A stretch of 64,000 nt of DNA from Propionibacteriaceae bacterium. GTDB lineage: Bacteria > Actinomycetota > Actinomycetes > Propionibacteriales > Propionibacteriaceae. The position numbers were made by a program, and so were the translations under genes. The notes beneath the pieces are model-generated. The model was not told where the DNA came from, made no database searches, and worked only from the letters and a program-made list of their open reading frames with translations. This document shows positions 1 through 8,280 of the stretch, piece by piece; position 1 is the stretch's first letter; each line of letters opens with the position of its first letter. The stretch is from NCBI GenBank assembly GCA_009782785.1, contig WRIJ01000006.1, positions 62,001 through 126,000 on the forward strand. The letters run 5' to 3'.

Positions 1-48
1 GGGGACCAGATTGAGACCTATGAGATGGTGGAGAAGCCACGAGACTGA
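1..48 (+). CDS. infB: Translation initiation factor IF-2, C-terminal end (partial)
   Basis: The first 15 codons read GDQIETYEMVEKPRD and then stop at TGA. They match the last strand of IF-2 domain IV, where a 'GD-IE-FEMVE' ending is typical. Only the extreme 3' end is in the window. infB directly upstream of rbfA is the common bacterial order, which supports the call. Confidence 0.8.
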   Translation, partial: GDQIETYEMVEKPRD

Positions 49-140
49 GGTGGTATTCCCTGACAGAACACATGGGGACGTACCTTTTGTGGTGACTGTA
101 GTCGGGCCACACGCAAACCATTGTTAACTAAGGAGAGTTC

Positions 141-572
141 ATGACTGGACCAGGCGCTCAAAAGGTTGCTGAGCAGATTAAGTTCATTGCTGCTGAGATG
201 CTGTCACGACGCATTCAGGACCCTCGTTTGGGTTTTGTCACGATCACTGATGTTCGCTTGAGCAAGGATTGGCAGGCAGCAGAAATCTTCTACACGGTTC
301 TAGGAGATCAATCAGCTCACGAGGATTCTGCTCTAGCCTTGGAAGCAGCCAAGGGGCAAGTCCGTTCGGCTGTTGCTCGGGGAGTGAAAATGAAGTTCAC
401 CCCATCGATCACGTTCGTAGCGGACTCTCTGCCGGAATCCTCCGATGAGTTTGAGGCACTGCTTGATGCGGTCAGGAAGTCTGATGCCGAGATTGCTGCC
501 AAAGCTGTTGATGCTGGTTTTGCAGGGGAATCTGATCCCTATCGCCACGACGATGAGGATGATGGTGACTGA
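141..572 (+). CDS. rbfA: 30S ribosome-binding factor RbfA
   Basis: A 143-residue protein of the RbfA family, a KH-fold factor that binds the 30S subunit during late 16S rRNA maturation and cold adaptation. The N-terminal block (VAEQIKFIAAEMLSRRIQDP) and the following 'LGFVTITDVRLSKDW' are family hallmarks; the tail is acidic (DPYRHDDEDDGD), as often seen. An AAGGAG ribosome-binding site lies 5 nt before the ATG. It sits between infB and truB, and its stop overlaps the truB start, so the three are probably co-transcribed and translationally coupled. Confidence 0.95.
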   Translation: MTGPGAQKVAEQIKFIAAEMLSRRIQDPRLGFVTITDVRLSKDWQAAEIFYTVLGDQSAHEDSALALEAAKGQVRSAVARGVKMKFTPSITFVADSLPESSDEFEALLDAVRKSDAEIAAKAVDAGFAGESDPYRHDDEDDGD

Positions 573-1686
573 ACCGTCGGTATCAGGGTTTCTCCTCATC
601 GACAAACCTTCCGGGGTCACTTCGCACACAGTTGTGGCACAGGTGAGGAAGGCTCTAGGAACTCGACGTGTCGGCCATGGGGGCACCCTTGATCCCATGG
701 CAACAGGACTGCTCATCATTGGGGTTGGTCGTGCGACTCGCTTATTGGGGTACATTGCAGGCCACACGAAGCAATATGTGGCGACGATTCGCCTGGGAGC
801 TGGGACGACCACTGATGATGCCGAAGGTGAGTTGCTGGGGAAGTGGGTACTGTCCACCTCATTGTCCACGGATGAGATTTCGGAAGTCGTGTCTTCGTAC
901 CTGGGAAAAATCCAGCAGGTTCCTAGTGCAGTGTCGGCGATCAAAGTCGATGGGAAGAGATCCTATGCGAGGGTACGTGCTGGGGAGAGTGTCGAACTGA
1001 GTCCACGTGAGGTTACTATTGATCAGTTCTCTCTGACACACCGGGTGGACGGTTCACCGTGGGTAGATATTGATGTGGTGGTTGATTGCTCTTCGGGCAC
1101 CTATATTCGTGCTTTGGCTCGTGACTTGGGTCGTGACCTGGGTGTGGGAGGGCACCTGACTGCTTTGAGGCGTACTCGCATCGGGGATCTCAGTGTGGAT
1201 CAAGCTCGTACCATAGAAGGGATCAGTAGTAGGTCACTGATCTCCATGGGCGAGATGGCTCCACACATCGCACCAGTAGTTGAGGTGGACGATGACCAAG
1301 TACGCGACATTTCCGTGGGACGCAGGTTACCCATCACCCTGGCGACTAAACTGGCCTCAATGATGTACGACCACGATCTTGTAGCTCTATACGAGCCTGA
1401 TGAGACAGTCAGTGGTTGCGCTCGACCTGTCGCTGTGTTTATCGACTCACCACCGTCCCTGTCCTTGCAAGGTGACGAGGAAAAGGAGTCTACGCATTCT
1501 CAGCCCTCTGTCATTCTGCGGAGCGCGCCAGCGCGACTCGCAGAATCCAGACTGGACAGTCCCACAACTGTGGAGTCTGGACCCTGCGAGCAGGTGTTCC
1601 TCGCTTCGCTCGTCACCCAGCCGCAGGGTGACGGGATTGGGGCCTCTGGCGATGTGCGCAGCCGAGGGGAGGCCCATGATGGGTAG
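562..1686 (+). CDS. truB: tRNA pseudouridine(55) synthase TruB with a repeat-derived C-terminal tail
   Basis: Makes pseudouridine 55 in the T loop of tRNAs. The catalytic motif GGTLDPMATG (Asp at about residue 44) and the 'SGTYIRALARDLG' block are present. The ATG at 562 overlaps the end of rbfA; upstream in-frame codons lie within rbfA. The protein has 374 residues against about 290-310 for usual actinobacterial TruB. From about residue 312 the reading frame runs through a palindromic repeat also found elsewhere in this window, then overlaps the ribF start. The core enzyme looks intact; the last ~60 residues are probably not conserved. Confidence 0.93.
   Translation: MVTEPSVSGFLLIDKPSGVTSHTVVAQVRKALGTRRVGHGGTLDPMATGLLIIGVGRATRLLGYIAGHTKQYVATIRLGAGTTTDDAEGELLGKWVLSTSLSTDEISEVVSSYLGKIQQVPSAVSAIKVDGKRSYARVRAGESVELSPREVTIDQFSLTHRVDGSPWVDIDVVVDCSSGTYIRALARDLGRDLGVGGHLTALRRTRIGDLSVDQARTIEGISSRSLISMGEMAPHIAPVVEVDDDQVRDISVGRRLPITLATKLASMMYDHDLVALYEPDETVSGCARPVAVFIDSPPSLSLQGDEEKESTHSQPSVILRSAPARLAESRLDSPTTVESGPCEQVFLASLVTQPQGDGIGASGDVRSRGEAHDG
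1498..1640 (+). repeat. Palindromic repeat element inside the 3' end of truB
   Basis: Contains two hairpins. In 1513-1546, ATTCTGCG pairs with CGCAGAAT and encloses CGCGC-CA-GCGCG. In 1611-1633, CGTCACCC pairs with GGGTGACG. The first shares the core TCATTCTGCGGAG...CAGAATCCAGA with copies near 47460 and 58415. The stretch TCTGGACCCTG followed by a CTTCG-type segment is shared with 47330-47360. The frame stays open, so it adds a tail to TruB. Confidence 0.75.
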
Positions 1687-2569
1687 GGTACTGGCGATCG
1701 GTAACTTTGATGGGGTACACCTCGGCCATCAAGCAATACTCAGCGAAGCGAGGAAGCTTGCAGGCCCTGACGGTACGGTCATTGCCGTCACCTTTTGGCC
1801 TCATCCAACATCGATTGTGAGGCCGAGTGAGACTCCAGCGTTACTGTGTCGTCTTTCTGACCGGGTGAGGCTGCTGAAAGCAGGGGGAGCTGACGAGGTC
1901 TCTATTGTGGAGTTCACTCACACTCTTGCTTCCACCCCACCTCAGGACTTCGTCGAGAGAGTTCTCTGTTCCCTTCACCCGAGTGATGTTGTTGTTGGAG
2001 AGAATTTCCGTTTCGGAGTCGGAGCACAAGCTGGTGGTCAACAGATGAGTGACTATGCCCAAGGCAGATTCCAGGTCACAGTGATGCCGCTTCTTGCCCA
2101 TCAGGGCCGGATCTCATCGTCGCGTATTCGTACAGCACTTGTGGCTGGGGACGTTGAGCAGGCCGCTGGAATGTTGGGTCGATTCTTCCGCTACCAAGGA
2201 ATCGTCGTACTCGGCGATCAGCGTGGTCGTGAACTCGGATTCCCCACAGCTAACTTGACGGTTCCTGACAGGTACGCTTGCCCAGCAGATGGCGTGTACG
2301 CGGGGTATCTCCACTGGGAATCCGAAACGTGGCCTGCAGCTATTTCGGTAGGGACGAACCCGACTTTCGATGGTGATACTCGTCGCGTCGAAGCGTATGC
2401 ACTCGATCAGTGTGACCTTCATCTCTATGGTGACAAGGTGGGTGTGGATTTTGTGGCCCGTTTGCGGTCCCAGATGCGGTTTTCTTCACCACAGGACCTC
2501 ATCTCCCAGATGAATCACGATGTCGAAGCCACACGCAAGGCCCTGACCAGCACTCCCGGACGCAGTTAA
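1679..2569 (+). CDS. ribF: Bifunctional riboflavin kinase / FAD synthetase RibF
   Basis: Converts riboflavin to FMN and FMN to FAD. The N-terminal nucleotidyltransferase domain begins GRVLAIGNFDGVHLGHQ, with the GNFDGVHLGH motif binding ATP, and has the family's 'SSSRIR' block. The C-terminal flavokinase domain has 'GRELGFPTANL' and 'ISVGTNPTFDG'. It has 296 residues, normal for the family. Two in-frame ATGs exist (1676 and 1679); the second is better spaced from AGGGGAGG at 1665-1672. The start overlaps the truB tail, so translation is probably coupled. Confidence 0.95.
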   Translation: MGRVLAIGNFDGVHLGHQAILSEARKLAGPDGTVIAVTFWPHPTSIVRPSETPALLCRLSDRVRLLKAGGADEVSIVEFTHTLASTPPQDFVERVLCSLHPSDVVVGENFRFGVGAQAGGQQMSDYAQGRFQVTVMPLLAHQGRISSSRIRTALVAGDVEQAAGMLGRFFRYQGIVVLGDQRGRELGFPTANLTVPDRYACPADGVYAGYLHWESETWPAAISVGTNPTFDGDTRRVEAYALDQCDLHLYGDKVGVDFVARLRSQMRFSSPQDLISQMNHDVEATRKALTSTPGRS

Positions 2570-2761
2570 CGGTGATGATGACCGTTTTGCTCATACACGA
2601 AGGTAGGTTGATTTAGGTGTCGGTGTCTACGGTCGTACTGGCATCTAGAATGACGAGGCTCAGTGGCTGTGGTAATGTTGATTCGCCGTATTTCGGCCGC
2701 GAATAAAGAGAGCTTGCCCATCAGGGGTTTGCATCGCGCAACGAGTTGAATGGAGTGGCAC

Positions 2762-3025
2762 ATGGATGCTGCTGAAAAGAAGAAAATCATCGAAGAATAC
2801 GCCATCACACCAGGGGACACTGGTTCCGCTGATGTGCAAATTGCCCTCCTATCGAAGCGCATTGCCCATCTCACTGAGCATTTGAAAGTCCACAAGGGTG
2901 ATCATCACTCTCACCGTGGTTTGATGCTTATGGTTGGCCAGCGTCGTCGACTGCTCAACTATGTCGCAAAGCAAGACATTGAACATTATCGTGAGCTCAT
3001 TAGCAAGCTTGGCCTGCGCCGATAA
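2762..3025 (+). CDS. rpsO: 30S ribosomal protein S15
   Basis: An 87-residue primary 16S rRNA-binding protein of the platform. The diagnostic block '[20 protein letters not shown]' and the '[20 protein letters not shown]' segment are present. The ATG at 2762 was chosen over the ATG at 2750 because GGAG lies within 2750-2758 and because S15 normally starts '[12 protein letters not shown]'. It is followed by pnp, the classic rpsO-pnp arrangement, with a structured leader between them. A TAGAAT box at about 2645 may be its -10 element. Confidence 0.96.
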   Translation: MDAAEKKKIIEEYAITPGDTGSADVQIALLSKRIAHLTEHLKVHKGDHHSHRGLMLMVGQRRRLLNYVAKQDIEHYRELISKLGLRR

Positions 3026-3036
3026 GTGCGCTGTAC

Positions 3037-3077
3037 ACCCCTCCAAGGCAATGAGCTTGGGGTGGGGTCTGGACCCC
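3037..3077 (+). other. Competing hairpins after rpsO
   Basis: Two mutually exclusive stems are visible. ACCCC/CCAAG (3037-3047) can pair with CTTGG/GGGGT (3055-3068). The same GGGGTC (3064-3069) can instead pair with GACCCC (3072-3077). There is no U run, so this is not a standard terminator; it may be an attenuation or RNA-processing structure. Confidence 0.4.
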
Positions 3078-3130
3078 TCAAGGCGTGTAGTCTAAGAAAT
3101 AACAATTACATAACGACATGTTGTGAGCCA

Positions 3131-3201
3131 TCAGATCGCGTACGGTCTTTGGTGGTGGCTGTCGGGGTTTCCCGCTAGCGACGATCGAAGACCGCATCTG
3201 A
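3131..3201 (+). promoter_or_regulatory. Long stem-loop in the pnp leader
   Basis: TCAGAT (3131-3136) and CGGTCTT (3143-3149) pair with AAGACCG (3188-3194) and ATCTGA (3196-3201), with smaller stems inside the loop. In E. coli and Streptomyces the pnp leader or rpsO-pnp spacer holds an RNase III-cut hairpin that controls PNPase level. Position and size suggest the same role here; that is inference. Confidence 0.6.
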
Positions 3202-3236
3202 CCATGAAGGCCTCACGGACATGTTCATCACGCAAT

Positions 3237-3254
3237 GGTACGCGTGCGCGTACC
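3237..3254 (+). promoter_or_regulatory. Perfect hairpin next to the pnp ribosome-binding site
   Basis: GGTACGCG, a TG loop and CGCGTACC form a perfect 8-bp stem. It ends 2 nt before the A/G-rich ribosome-binding site (AAAAGGAAAG, 3257-3266) of pnp. It could influence translation initiation or mark an RNA-processing site. Confidence 0.5.
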
Positions 3255-3269
3255 GGAAAAGGAAAGATC

Positions 3270-5477
3270 ATGGAAGGTCCCAACCTTCGATATACCGAGG
3301 CCATTATTGACAACGGCTCCTATGGGAAGCATGTTGTCAGGTTCGAAACAGGCCTCCTCGCCCAGCAAGCTGCTGGGTCTGCCGCTGTCTATCTTGACGG
3401 CGACACCATGTTGACATCGGCAACCACAGCGGCCAAAAACCCGCGTGATGCGATCGATTTCTTCCCCCTGACTGTCGACGTTGAGGAAAGGATGTACGCT
3501 GCGGGCAAGATTCCGGGCTCTTTTTTCCGTCGCGAAGGACGCCCACCCGAGTCAGCTATTCTTGCTGCACGGCTCGTTGATCGTCCGCTTCGTCCTGGTT
3601 TCACCAAGGGACTTCGCAATGAAGTCCAGGTGGTCATTACTGTCATGGCACTCAATCCATCCGTGGTGTATGACACGTTAGCTATTAATGCTGGTTCGAT
3701 GTCTACTACGCTGGCCGGTTTGCCGTTTATTGGCCCTGTGGGTGGTCTGCGAATCGCGTTGATCAAAGACCAATGGGTGGCCTTCCCCACGATTGACCAG
3801 ACGAAAGAAGCCGTCTTTGATATGGCTGTGGCTGGTCGCGTACTTCCCGATGGGGATGTTGCCATCATGATGGTGGAGGCAGAGTCCACTGCTGAGACCT
3901 GGGAATTGGTACGCTCAGGTCGTACTGCTCCCACGGAAGAAGTCGTGGCACAAGGCTTGGAGGCTTCAAAGCCTTTCATCAAAGCGTTGTGTGATGCCCA
4001 AGCTGAGTTGGCTGCCCAATTCCCGAAAGCAACCGCCGCCTTCCCTGTCTTCAAAGACTATGAAGATGATGTGATGGAGGCTGTGGAAGCAGCTGGTGAG
4101 AAGCGGGTTCGCGAAGTGAACACTATCGTCGCCAAGCAGGAGCGTGAAACAGCAACAGAAGACCTCTTAGCGGCACTGCACGAGGAACTTGATGAACAAT
4201 TCGTTGAGCGTGAGAAGGAAATCACTGGGGCTTATCGTTCTTTGACGAAGAAGATTGTCCGGGCTCGGACCTTGAGTGACAAGGTACGCCTAGATGGACG
4301 TGGGCCGAAAGATATTCGCCCGATCTCTTGCCAGATTGGGGTCATCCCGAGGGTCCATGGTTCGGCACTGTTCATGCGTGGTGAAACCCAAATCTTGGGT
4401 GTGTCCACCCTCAATATGTTGGATATGGAGCAGAAGCTTGACACACTGGCTCCTGAAACCACCAAGCGCTACATGCATAACTACAATTTCCCCCCGTATT
4501 CCACTGGTGAAACTGGTCGTGTAGGTTCGCCGAAGCGTCGAGAGATCGGACATGGAGCTCTCGCTGAGAGGGCCCTAGTGCCGGTGATCCCGAACCGAAG
4601 CGAGTTCCCGTACGCAATTCGCCAAGTCTCTGAGGCACTCGGATCGAATGGATCTACCTCCATGGGGTCAGTGTGTGCCTCAACCTTGGCGCTGCTCCAT
4701 GCCGGTGTGCCGCTCAAGGCGCCCATCGCTGGTATTGCCATGGGGCTCATGAGTGAAGATGTCGATGGCAAGACAGAATATCTGGCCTTGACCGACATCC
4801 TTGGGGCAGAAGATGCCCTGGGGGACATGGACTTTAAGGTCGCTGGAACCAAGGACTTCGTGACTGCCCTTCAGCTGGACACCAAACTCGATGGGATCCC
4901 CGCTGATGTGTTAGCCGGTGCATTGTTGCAGGCTCGCGAAGCACGCCATGCCATCTTGGAAATCATGAATGCAACGATTGGTGCCCCTGGTGAAATGAGT
5001 CAGTATGCTCCGCGCATTTTGACAGTCACTATTCCTGTTGACAAGATCGGTGAAGTGATCGGGCCTAAGGGTAAGGTCATCAATCAGATTCAGGATGACA
5101 CTGGCGCCAATATCGCTATCGAAGATGACGGCACAGTGTACATCGGTGCAGACAATGGTGATGCTGCTGAAGCAGCGCGCCAAATGGTGAACTCTATTGC
5201 TAATCCTCATTTACCTGAAAAGGGTGAACGCTTCTTGGGTACGGTCGTTAAGACCACTGCCTTTGGTGCCTTCATCTCCCTGGTCCCTGGTAAGGATGGG
5301 CTGCTTCACATTTCAAAGATGAGAGCACTAGCTGGTGGTAACCGTGTCGAGAGTGTCGACGATGTTGTCACTGTTGGCCAGAAGCTCCAAGTGGAAGTAC
5401 TTGACATTGATGATCGTGGAAAGCTGTCCTTGACCCCTGTCATCGGGGAAGATGATGAACCGACACCTGCGAGTTAA
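3270..5477 (+). CDS. pnp: Polyribonucleotide nucleotidyltransferase (PNPase)
   Basis: A 735-residue phosphorolytic 3'-5' exoribonuclease of RNA turnover. Two RNase PH-like domains flank a helical domain. The first carries '[21 protein letters not shown]' features such as '[15 protein letters not shown]'; the second has '[13 protein letters not shown]' and the catalytic-core '[19 protein letters not shown]' segment. A KH domain ([16 protein letters not shown]) and an S1 domain ([26 protein letters not shown]) follow. The ATG at 3270 follows AAAAGGAAAG; the longer upstream frame is the structured leader. dapB starts 3 nt after the stop. Confidence 0.96.
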   Translation: MEGPNLRYTEAIIDNGSYGKHVVRFETGLLAQQAAGSAAVYLDGDTMLTSATTAAKNPRDAIDFFPLTVDVEERMYAAGKIPGSFFRREGRPPESAILAARLVDRPLRPGFTKGLRNEVQVVITVMALNPSVVYDTLAINAGSMSTTLAGLPFIGPVGGLRIALIKDQWVAFPTIDQTKEAVFDMAVAGRVLPDGDVAIMMVEAESTAETWELVRSGRTAPTEEVVAQGLEASKPFIKALCDAQAELAAQFPKATAAFPVFKDYEDDVMEAVEAAGEKRVREVNTIVAKQERETATEDLLAALHEELDEQFVEREKEITGAYRSLTKKIVRARTLSDKVRLDGRGPKDIRPISCQIGVIPRVHGSALFMRGETQILGVSTLNMLDMEQKLDTLAPETTKRYMHNYNFPPYSTGETGRVGSPKRREIGHGALAERALVPVIPNRSEFPYAIRQVSEALGSNGSTSMGSVCASTLALLHAGVPLKAPIAGIAMGLMSEDVDGKTEYLALTDILGAEDALGDMDFKVAGTKDFVTALQLDTKLDGIPADVLAGALLQAREARHAILEIMNATIGAPGEMSQYAPRILTVTIPVDKIGEVIGPKGKVINQIQDDTGANIAIEDDGTVYIGADNGDAAEAARQMVNSIANPHLPEKGERFLGTVVKTTAFGAFISLVPGKDGLLHISKMRALAGGNRVESVDDVVTVGQKLQVEVLDIDDRGKLSLTPVIGEDDEPTPAS

Positions 5478-5480
5478 GTC

Positions 5481-6233
5481 ATGAAAATTGCAGTCTTTGG
5501 TGCTGATGGTCGTATGGGTGGTGAAACCTGTCGGGCCATCAGCCTCGATCCTGAGCTGGAGTTGATTGCTGGCATCGATATTGCTGATTCACGCGACAAG
5601 GCAAGCGGTGGGGATGTGGTGGTGGATTTCACTCACCCTGATTCGGTCATGGACAACATCACCTGGTGTGTTGAGCAAGGGATTTCTATCGTCGTTGGTA
5701 CATCCGGTTTTACCCCAGAGCGTCTGGAGCAGGTCCGCCAACAACTTGGTGAGGATCCATCAGTCGGGGTACTGATTGCACCCAATTTTTCGATTGGCGC
5801 AGTGCTGATGATGCATTTTTCGCAGGTGGCAGCGCCGTACTTCGAATCGGTGGAGATCATTGAAACCCATCACACGGGTAAAGCTGATGCTCCTTCGGGT
5901 ACGGCCGCCTCCACAGCCCAACGTATTGCCCAAGCTCGCCACCAGGCCGATTGCGCGCCCATGGTGGATTCGACCACCCATGAGTTTAGCGGTGCTCGTG
6001 GAGCAAGTGTGGATGGTATTCGTGTTCACTCACTTCGCCTTCCTGGTGTCATTGCAGCTCAAGAGGTACGTTTCACCAGCGCTGGTGAGACTTTGAGTGT
6101 GGTCAATGATGCTCGGGCGCGTTCAAGTTATATGCCGGGTGTTCTCCAAGGTATCCGCTGGGTCAGCGAACACCGGGGGCTGACTGTGGGGCTTGAACCA
6201 GTTCTTGGTTTGGCGGGAGTCTTGAATGAATAG
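5481..6233 (+). CDS. dapB: 4-hydroxy-tetrahydrodipicolinate reductase
   Basis: Reduces hydroxy-tetrahydrodipicolinate with NAD(P)H in lysine/diaminopimelate synthesis. The Rossmann start 'MKIAVFGADGRMG', the catalytic 'IIETHHTGKADAPSGTA' (HH and K) and 'RSSYMPGVL' are present; 250 residues is the normal length. It lies 3 nt after pnp and overlaps the RNase J gene by 8 nt. In many actinobacteria dapA is close by, but none is here. dapD and dapE of the same pathway lie about 40 kb away. Confidence 0.95.
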   Translation: MKIAVFGADGRMGGETCRAISLDPELELIAGIDIADSRDKASGGDVVVDFTHPDSVMDNITWCVEQGISIVVGTSGFTPERLEQVRQQLGEDPSVGVLIAPNFSIGAVLMMHFSQVAAPYFESVEIIETHHTGKADAPSGTAASTAQRIAQARHQADCAPMVDSTTHEFSGARGASVDGIRVHSLRLPGVIAAQEVRFTSAGETLSVVNDARARSSYMPGVLQGIRWVSEHRGLTVGLEPVLGLAGVLNE

Positions 6234-7902
6234 TCCTCTCCTGGCTCCACCCGAGCTTGCCCCAGATACTCTGCGGGTTATTCCACTGGGTGGTTTGGGT
6301 GATGTCGGTCGCAATATGACTGCCTTCGAGATCAATGGGGAAATCCTGCTCATTGATGCTGGCGTACTCTTCCCTGAAGATGACCACCCTGGAGTCGATC
6401 TGATCCTGCCCGGCTATGACGCTATTGCTGAGCGTCTTGATGATGTAGTGGGGCTGGTTCTTACCCATGGGCACGAGGATCACATTGGTGCAGTGCCGTA
6501 CCTTCTCAAAGAATCGGAGAAGATCGACATCTATGGGTCCAAGCTGACCTTGGCTTTTTTGAGCTCCAAACTCCAAGAGCATAACGTGTCATCACCGCGA
6601 CTGATTGAGGTCAGTGATGGGCAACGAATGAAGATTGGCAACCAATTTGATGTGGAGTACGTTGCGGTCAGCCATTCGATACCTGATGCGGTGGCGATTT
6701 TTCTGCGTACTGCTGGGGGAACGGTTCTTCACACAGGTGACTTCAAAATGGATCAACTTCCTTTAGACAAACGTCTCACGGACTTGCGAGCTTTCGCACG
6801 TTTCGGGGAAGAGGGAGTGGACCTGATGATGGTCGATTCCACCAATGCTGAGATTCCGGGATTTGTTGATGGTGAATTGAAGGTTGAACCAGCTCTGCAC
6901 CGAGTCTTTGACCAAGCTCCGGGCAAAATTGTTGTCGCTAGTTTCGCTTCGCATGTTCACCGTGTACAGCAGGTGATCAACCAAGCCCATGAACATGGCC
7001 GTGTTGTGGTGTTTGTGGGCCGTTCTATGGTCCGCAATATGGGTATTGCCCAGGAGCTGGGTTATCTGGAGTGTCCCTCGGGCACAGTGATCGACCAATC
7101 TGAGATGGAGAGTATTGGTGAGGATCGTCTGGCGATCATGTGTACTGGTTCTCAAGGGGAACCCATGGCGGCGTTGGCACGCATGGCGCAGGGGACTCAT
7201 CCAAACATTGAGATTGGCCCACAGGACACTATCTTGTTGGCTTCCTCGTTGATTCCGGGCAATGAGAACTCGGTGTCGCGGGTGATCAACGGCCTGTCTC
7301 GTTTGGGAGCCACAGTGGTTCATAAGGCGAATGCTTTGGTCCACGTCTCTGGGCATGCGAGCGCTGGAGAATTGCTGTATTGCTACAACATCGTTCAACC
7401 TCACAATGTCCTCCCCATCCATGGGGAGCCCCGCCATCTCATTGCAAATGGGAACATTGCCCGATCTAGTGGTGTTGAGAACGTGTTGATCGGTGAAGAT
7501 GGGGTTGTTATCGATCTTGCCAATCATCAAGCCAAGGTGGTGGGGCAGGTTGATACCTCATATATCTTGGTTGATGGGGCAACCGTGGGCACCATTAGTG
7601 AAGAATCACTCAAGGACCGGCGCATCTTGGGGGCCGCAGGATTCATCACTATCATTGCTGTGATCAATGTCAATGATCATGAAGTGGTGTCAGTTGATGT
7701 CCATGCCCGAGGAGTCAGTGATGACAATGCTGTGTTCGATGAGGTGACTGCCCTGATTGAGTCAAATCTGAAGAAAGAGATTCTCAATGGGGTCAGTGAC
7801 ACATATCTCCATCAGCAAAATATCCGTCGTACCCTAGGGCGTTGGGTTTCTTCGACCCTGAAAACTCGCCCCATGATCCTCCCCATTGTGGTTCAGTCCT
7901 AA
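6226..7902 (+). CDS. rnj: Ribonuclease J
   Basis: A 558-residue metallo-beta-lactamase/beta-CASP RNase with 5'-3' exonuclease and endonuclease activity, expected in RNA maturation and decay. The zinc-binding HGHEDH motif (in LTHGHEDHIGAVPYLL), 'HTGDFKMDQ' and the beta-CASP 'CTGSQGEPMAALARMA' are clear; 'PIHGEPRHL' supplies a late metal ligand. The C-terminal RNase J domain is complete. Clustering with pnp places two RNA-decay enzymes in one operon. Confidence 0.95.
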   Translation: MNSPLLAPPELAPDTLRVIPLGGLGDVGRNMTAFEINGEILLIDAGVLFPEDDHPGVDLILPGYDAIAERLDDVVGLVLTHGHEDHIGAVPYLLKESEKIDIYGSKLTLAFLSSKLQEHNVSSPRLIEVSDGQRMKIGNQFDVEYVAVSHSIPDAVAIFLRTAGGTVLHTGDFKMDQLPLDKRLTDLRAFARFGEEGVDLMMVDSTNAEIPGFVDGELKVEPALHRVFDQAPGKIVVASFASHVHRVQQVINQAHEHGRVVVFVGRSMVRNMGIAQELGYLECPSGTVIDQSEMESIGEDRLAIMCTGSQGEPMAALARMAQGTHPNIEIGPQDTILLASSLIPGNENSVSRVINGLSRLGATVVHKANALVHVSGHASAGELLYCYNIVQPHNVLPIHGEPRHLIANGNIARSSGVENVLIGEDGVVIDLANHQAKVVGQVDTSYILVDGATVGTISEESLKDRRILGAAGFITIIAVINVNDHEVVSVDVHARGVSDDNAVFDEVTALIESNLKKEILNGVSDTYLHQQNIRRTLGRWVSSTLKTRPMILPIVVQS

Positions 7903-7912
7903 ACAGTTGTAT

Positions 7913-7942
7913 TTGGGTATTCCTTGGTCTTCGATGTAGAAT
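7913..7942 (+). promoter_or_regulatory. Putative promoter of rpmB
   Basis: TTGGGT (7913-7918) and TAGAAT (7937-7942) are separated by 18 nt and lie 46 nt before the rpmB ATG. A TG precedes the -10 box. This fits a housekeeping sigma promoter. Confidence 0.5.
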
Positions 7943-7987
7943 GTCTCAGTTAGCTTGGCATCGCCGAGCGGTAATCAAGGAGAAAGT

Positions 7988-8173
7988 ATGGCTGCCGTCT
8001 GTCAGATCTGCGCGAAGCGCCCTGGGTTTGGACACAATGTGCCCTGGTCCAAGAAAAAGACTCTGCGTCGCTGGAATCCAAATATCCAGAAAGTACGCAC
8101 TGTGATTGGTGGTACCCCTAAGAGGATCAATGTCTGCACCAGTTGCCTGAAAGCTGGCAAGGTTGCTCGTTGA
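7988..8173 (+). CDS. rpmB: 50S ribosomal protein L28 (zinc-binding form)
   Basis: 61 residues: MAAVCQICAKRPGFGHNV at the N-terminus, then 'SKKKTLRRWNPNIQ' and a C-terminal 'CTSCLKAGK'. Two CxxC pairs (C5/C8 and about C51/C54) make this the cysteine-containing, zinc-binding form. AAGGAG lies just before the ATG, which decides the start over an upstream in-frame ATG. It has its own promoter and a strong terminator, so it looks monocistronic. Confidence 0.95.
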   Translation: MAAVCQICAKRPGFGHNVPWSKKKTLRRWNPNIQKVRTVIGGTPKRINVCTSCLKAGKVAR

Positions 8174-8195
8174 GTGAAACCACCTCAAAATCGAT

Positions 8196-8217
8196 AACCC
8201 GCCTCGGCGGGTTTTTC
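8196..8217 (+). terminator. Rho-independent terminator after rpmB
   Basis: AACCCGCC pairs with GGCGGGTT around a TC loop and is followed by TTTCT. A textbook intrinsic terminator 23 nt after the rpmB stop. Confidence 0.9.
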
Positions 8218-8267
8218 TATTCCCAGAAGAGATATCCGTACGGAGGGAGTAGAAACCACTAGCTTGG

Positions 8268-8273
8268 TAGGCT
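8268..8273 (+). promoter_or_regulatory. -10 box for a probably leaderless recG mRNA
   Basis: TAGGCT lies 7 nt before the GTG start of recG and there is no Shine-Dalgarno sequence. The same hexamer at the same distance occurs before ftsY, dapD, dapE and leuB. Confidence 0.55.
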
Positions 8274-8280
8274 GTGAGCT

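Noticed and set aside
333..944. 203-residue minus-strand frame over rbfA and truB
   Set aside because: No family features; shadow of two clear genes on the other strand. The same holds for 3389-4054 and other antisense frames.
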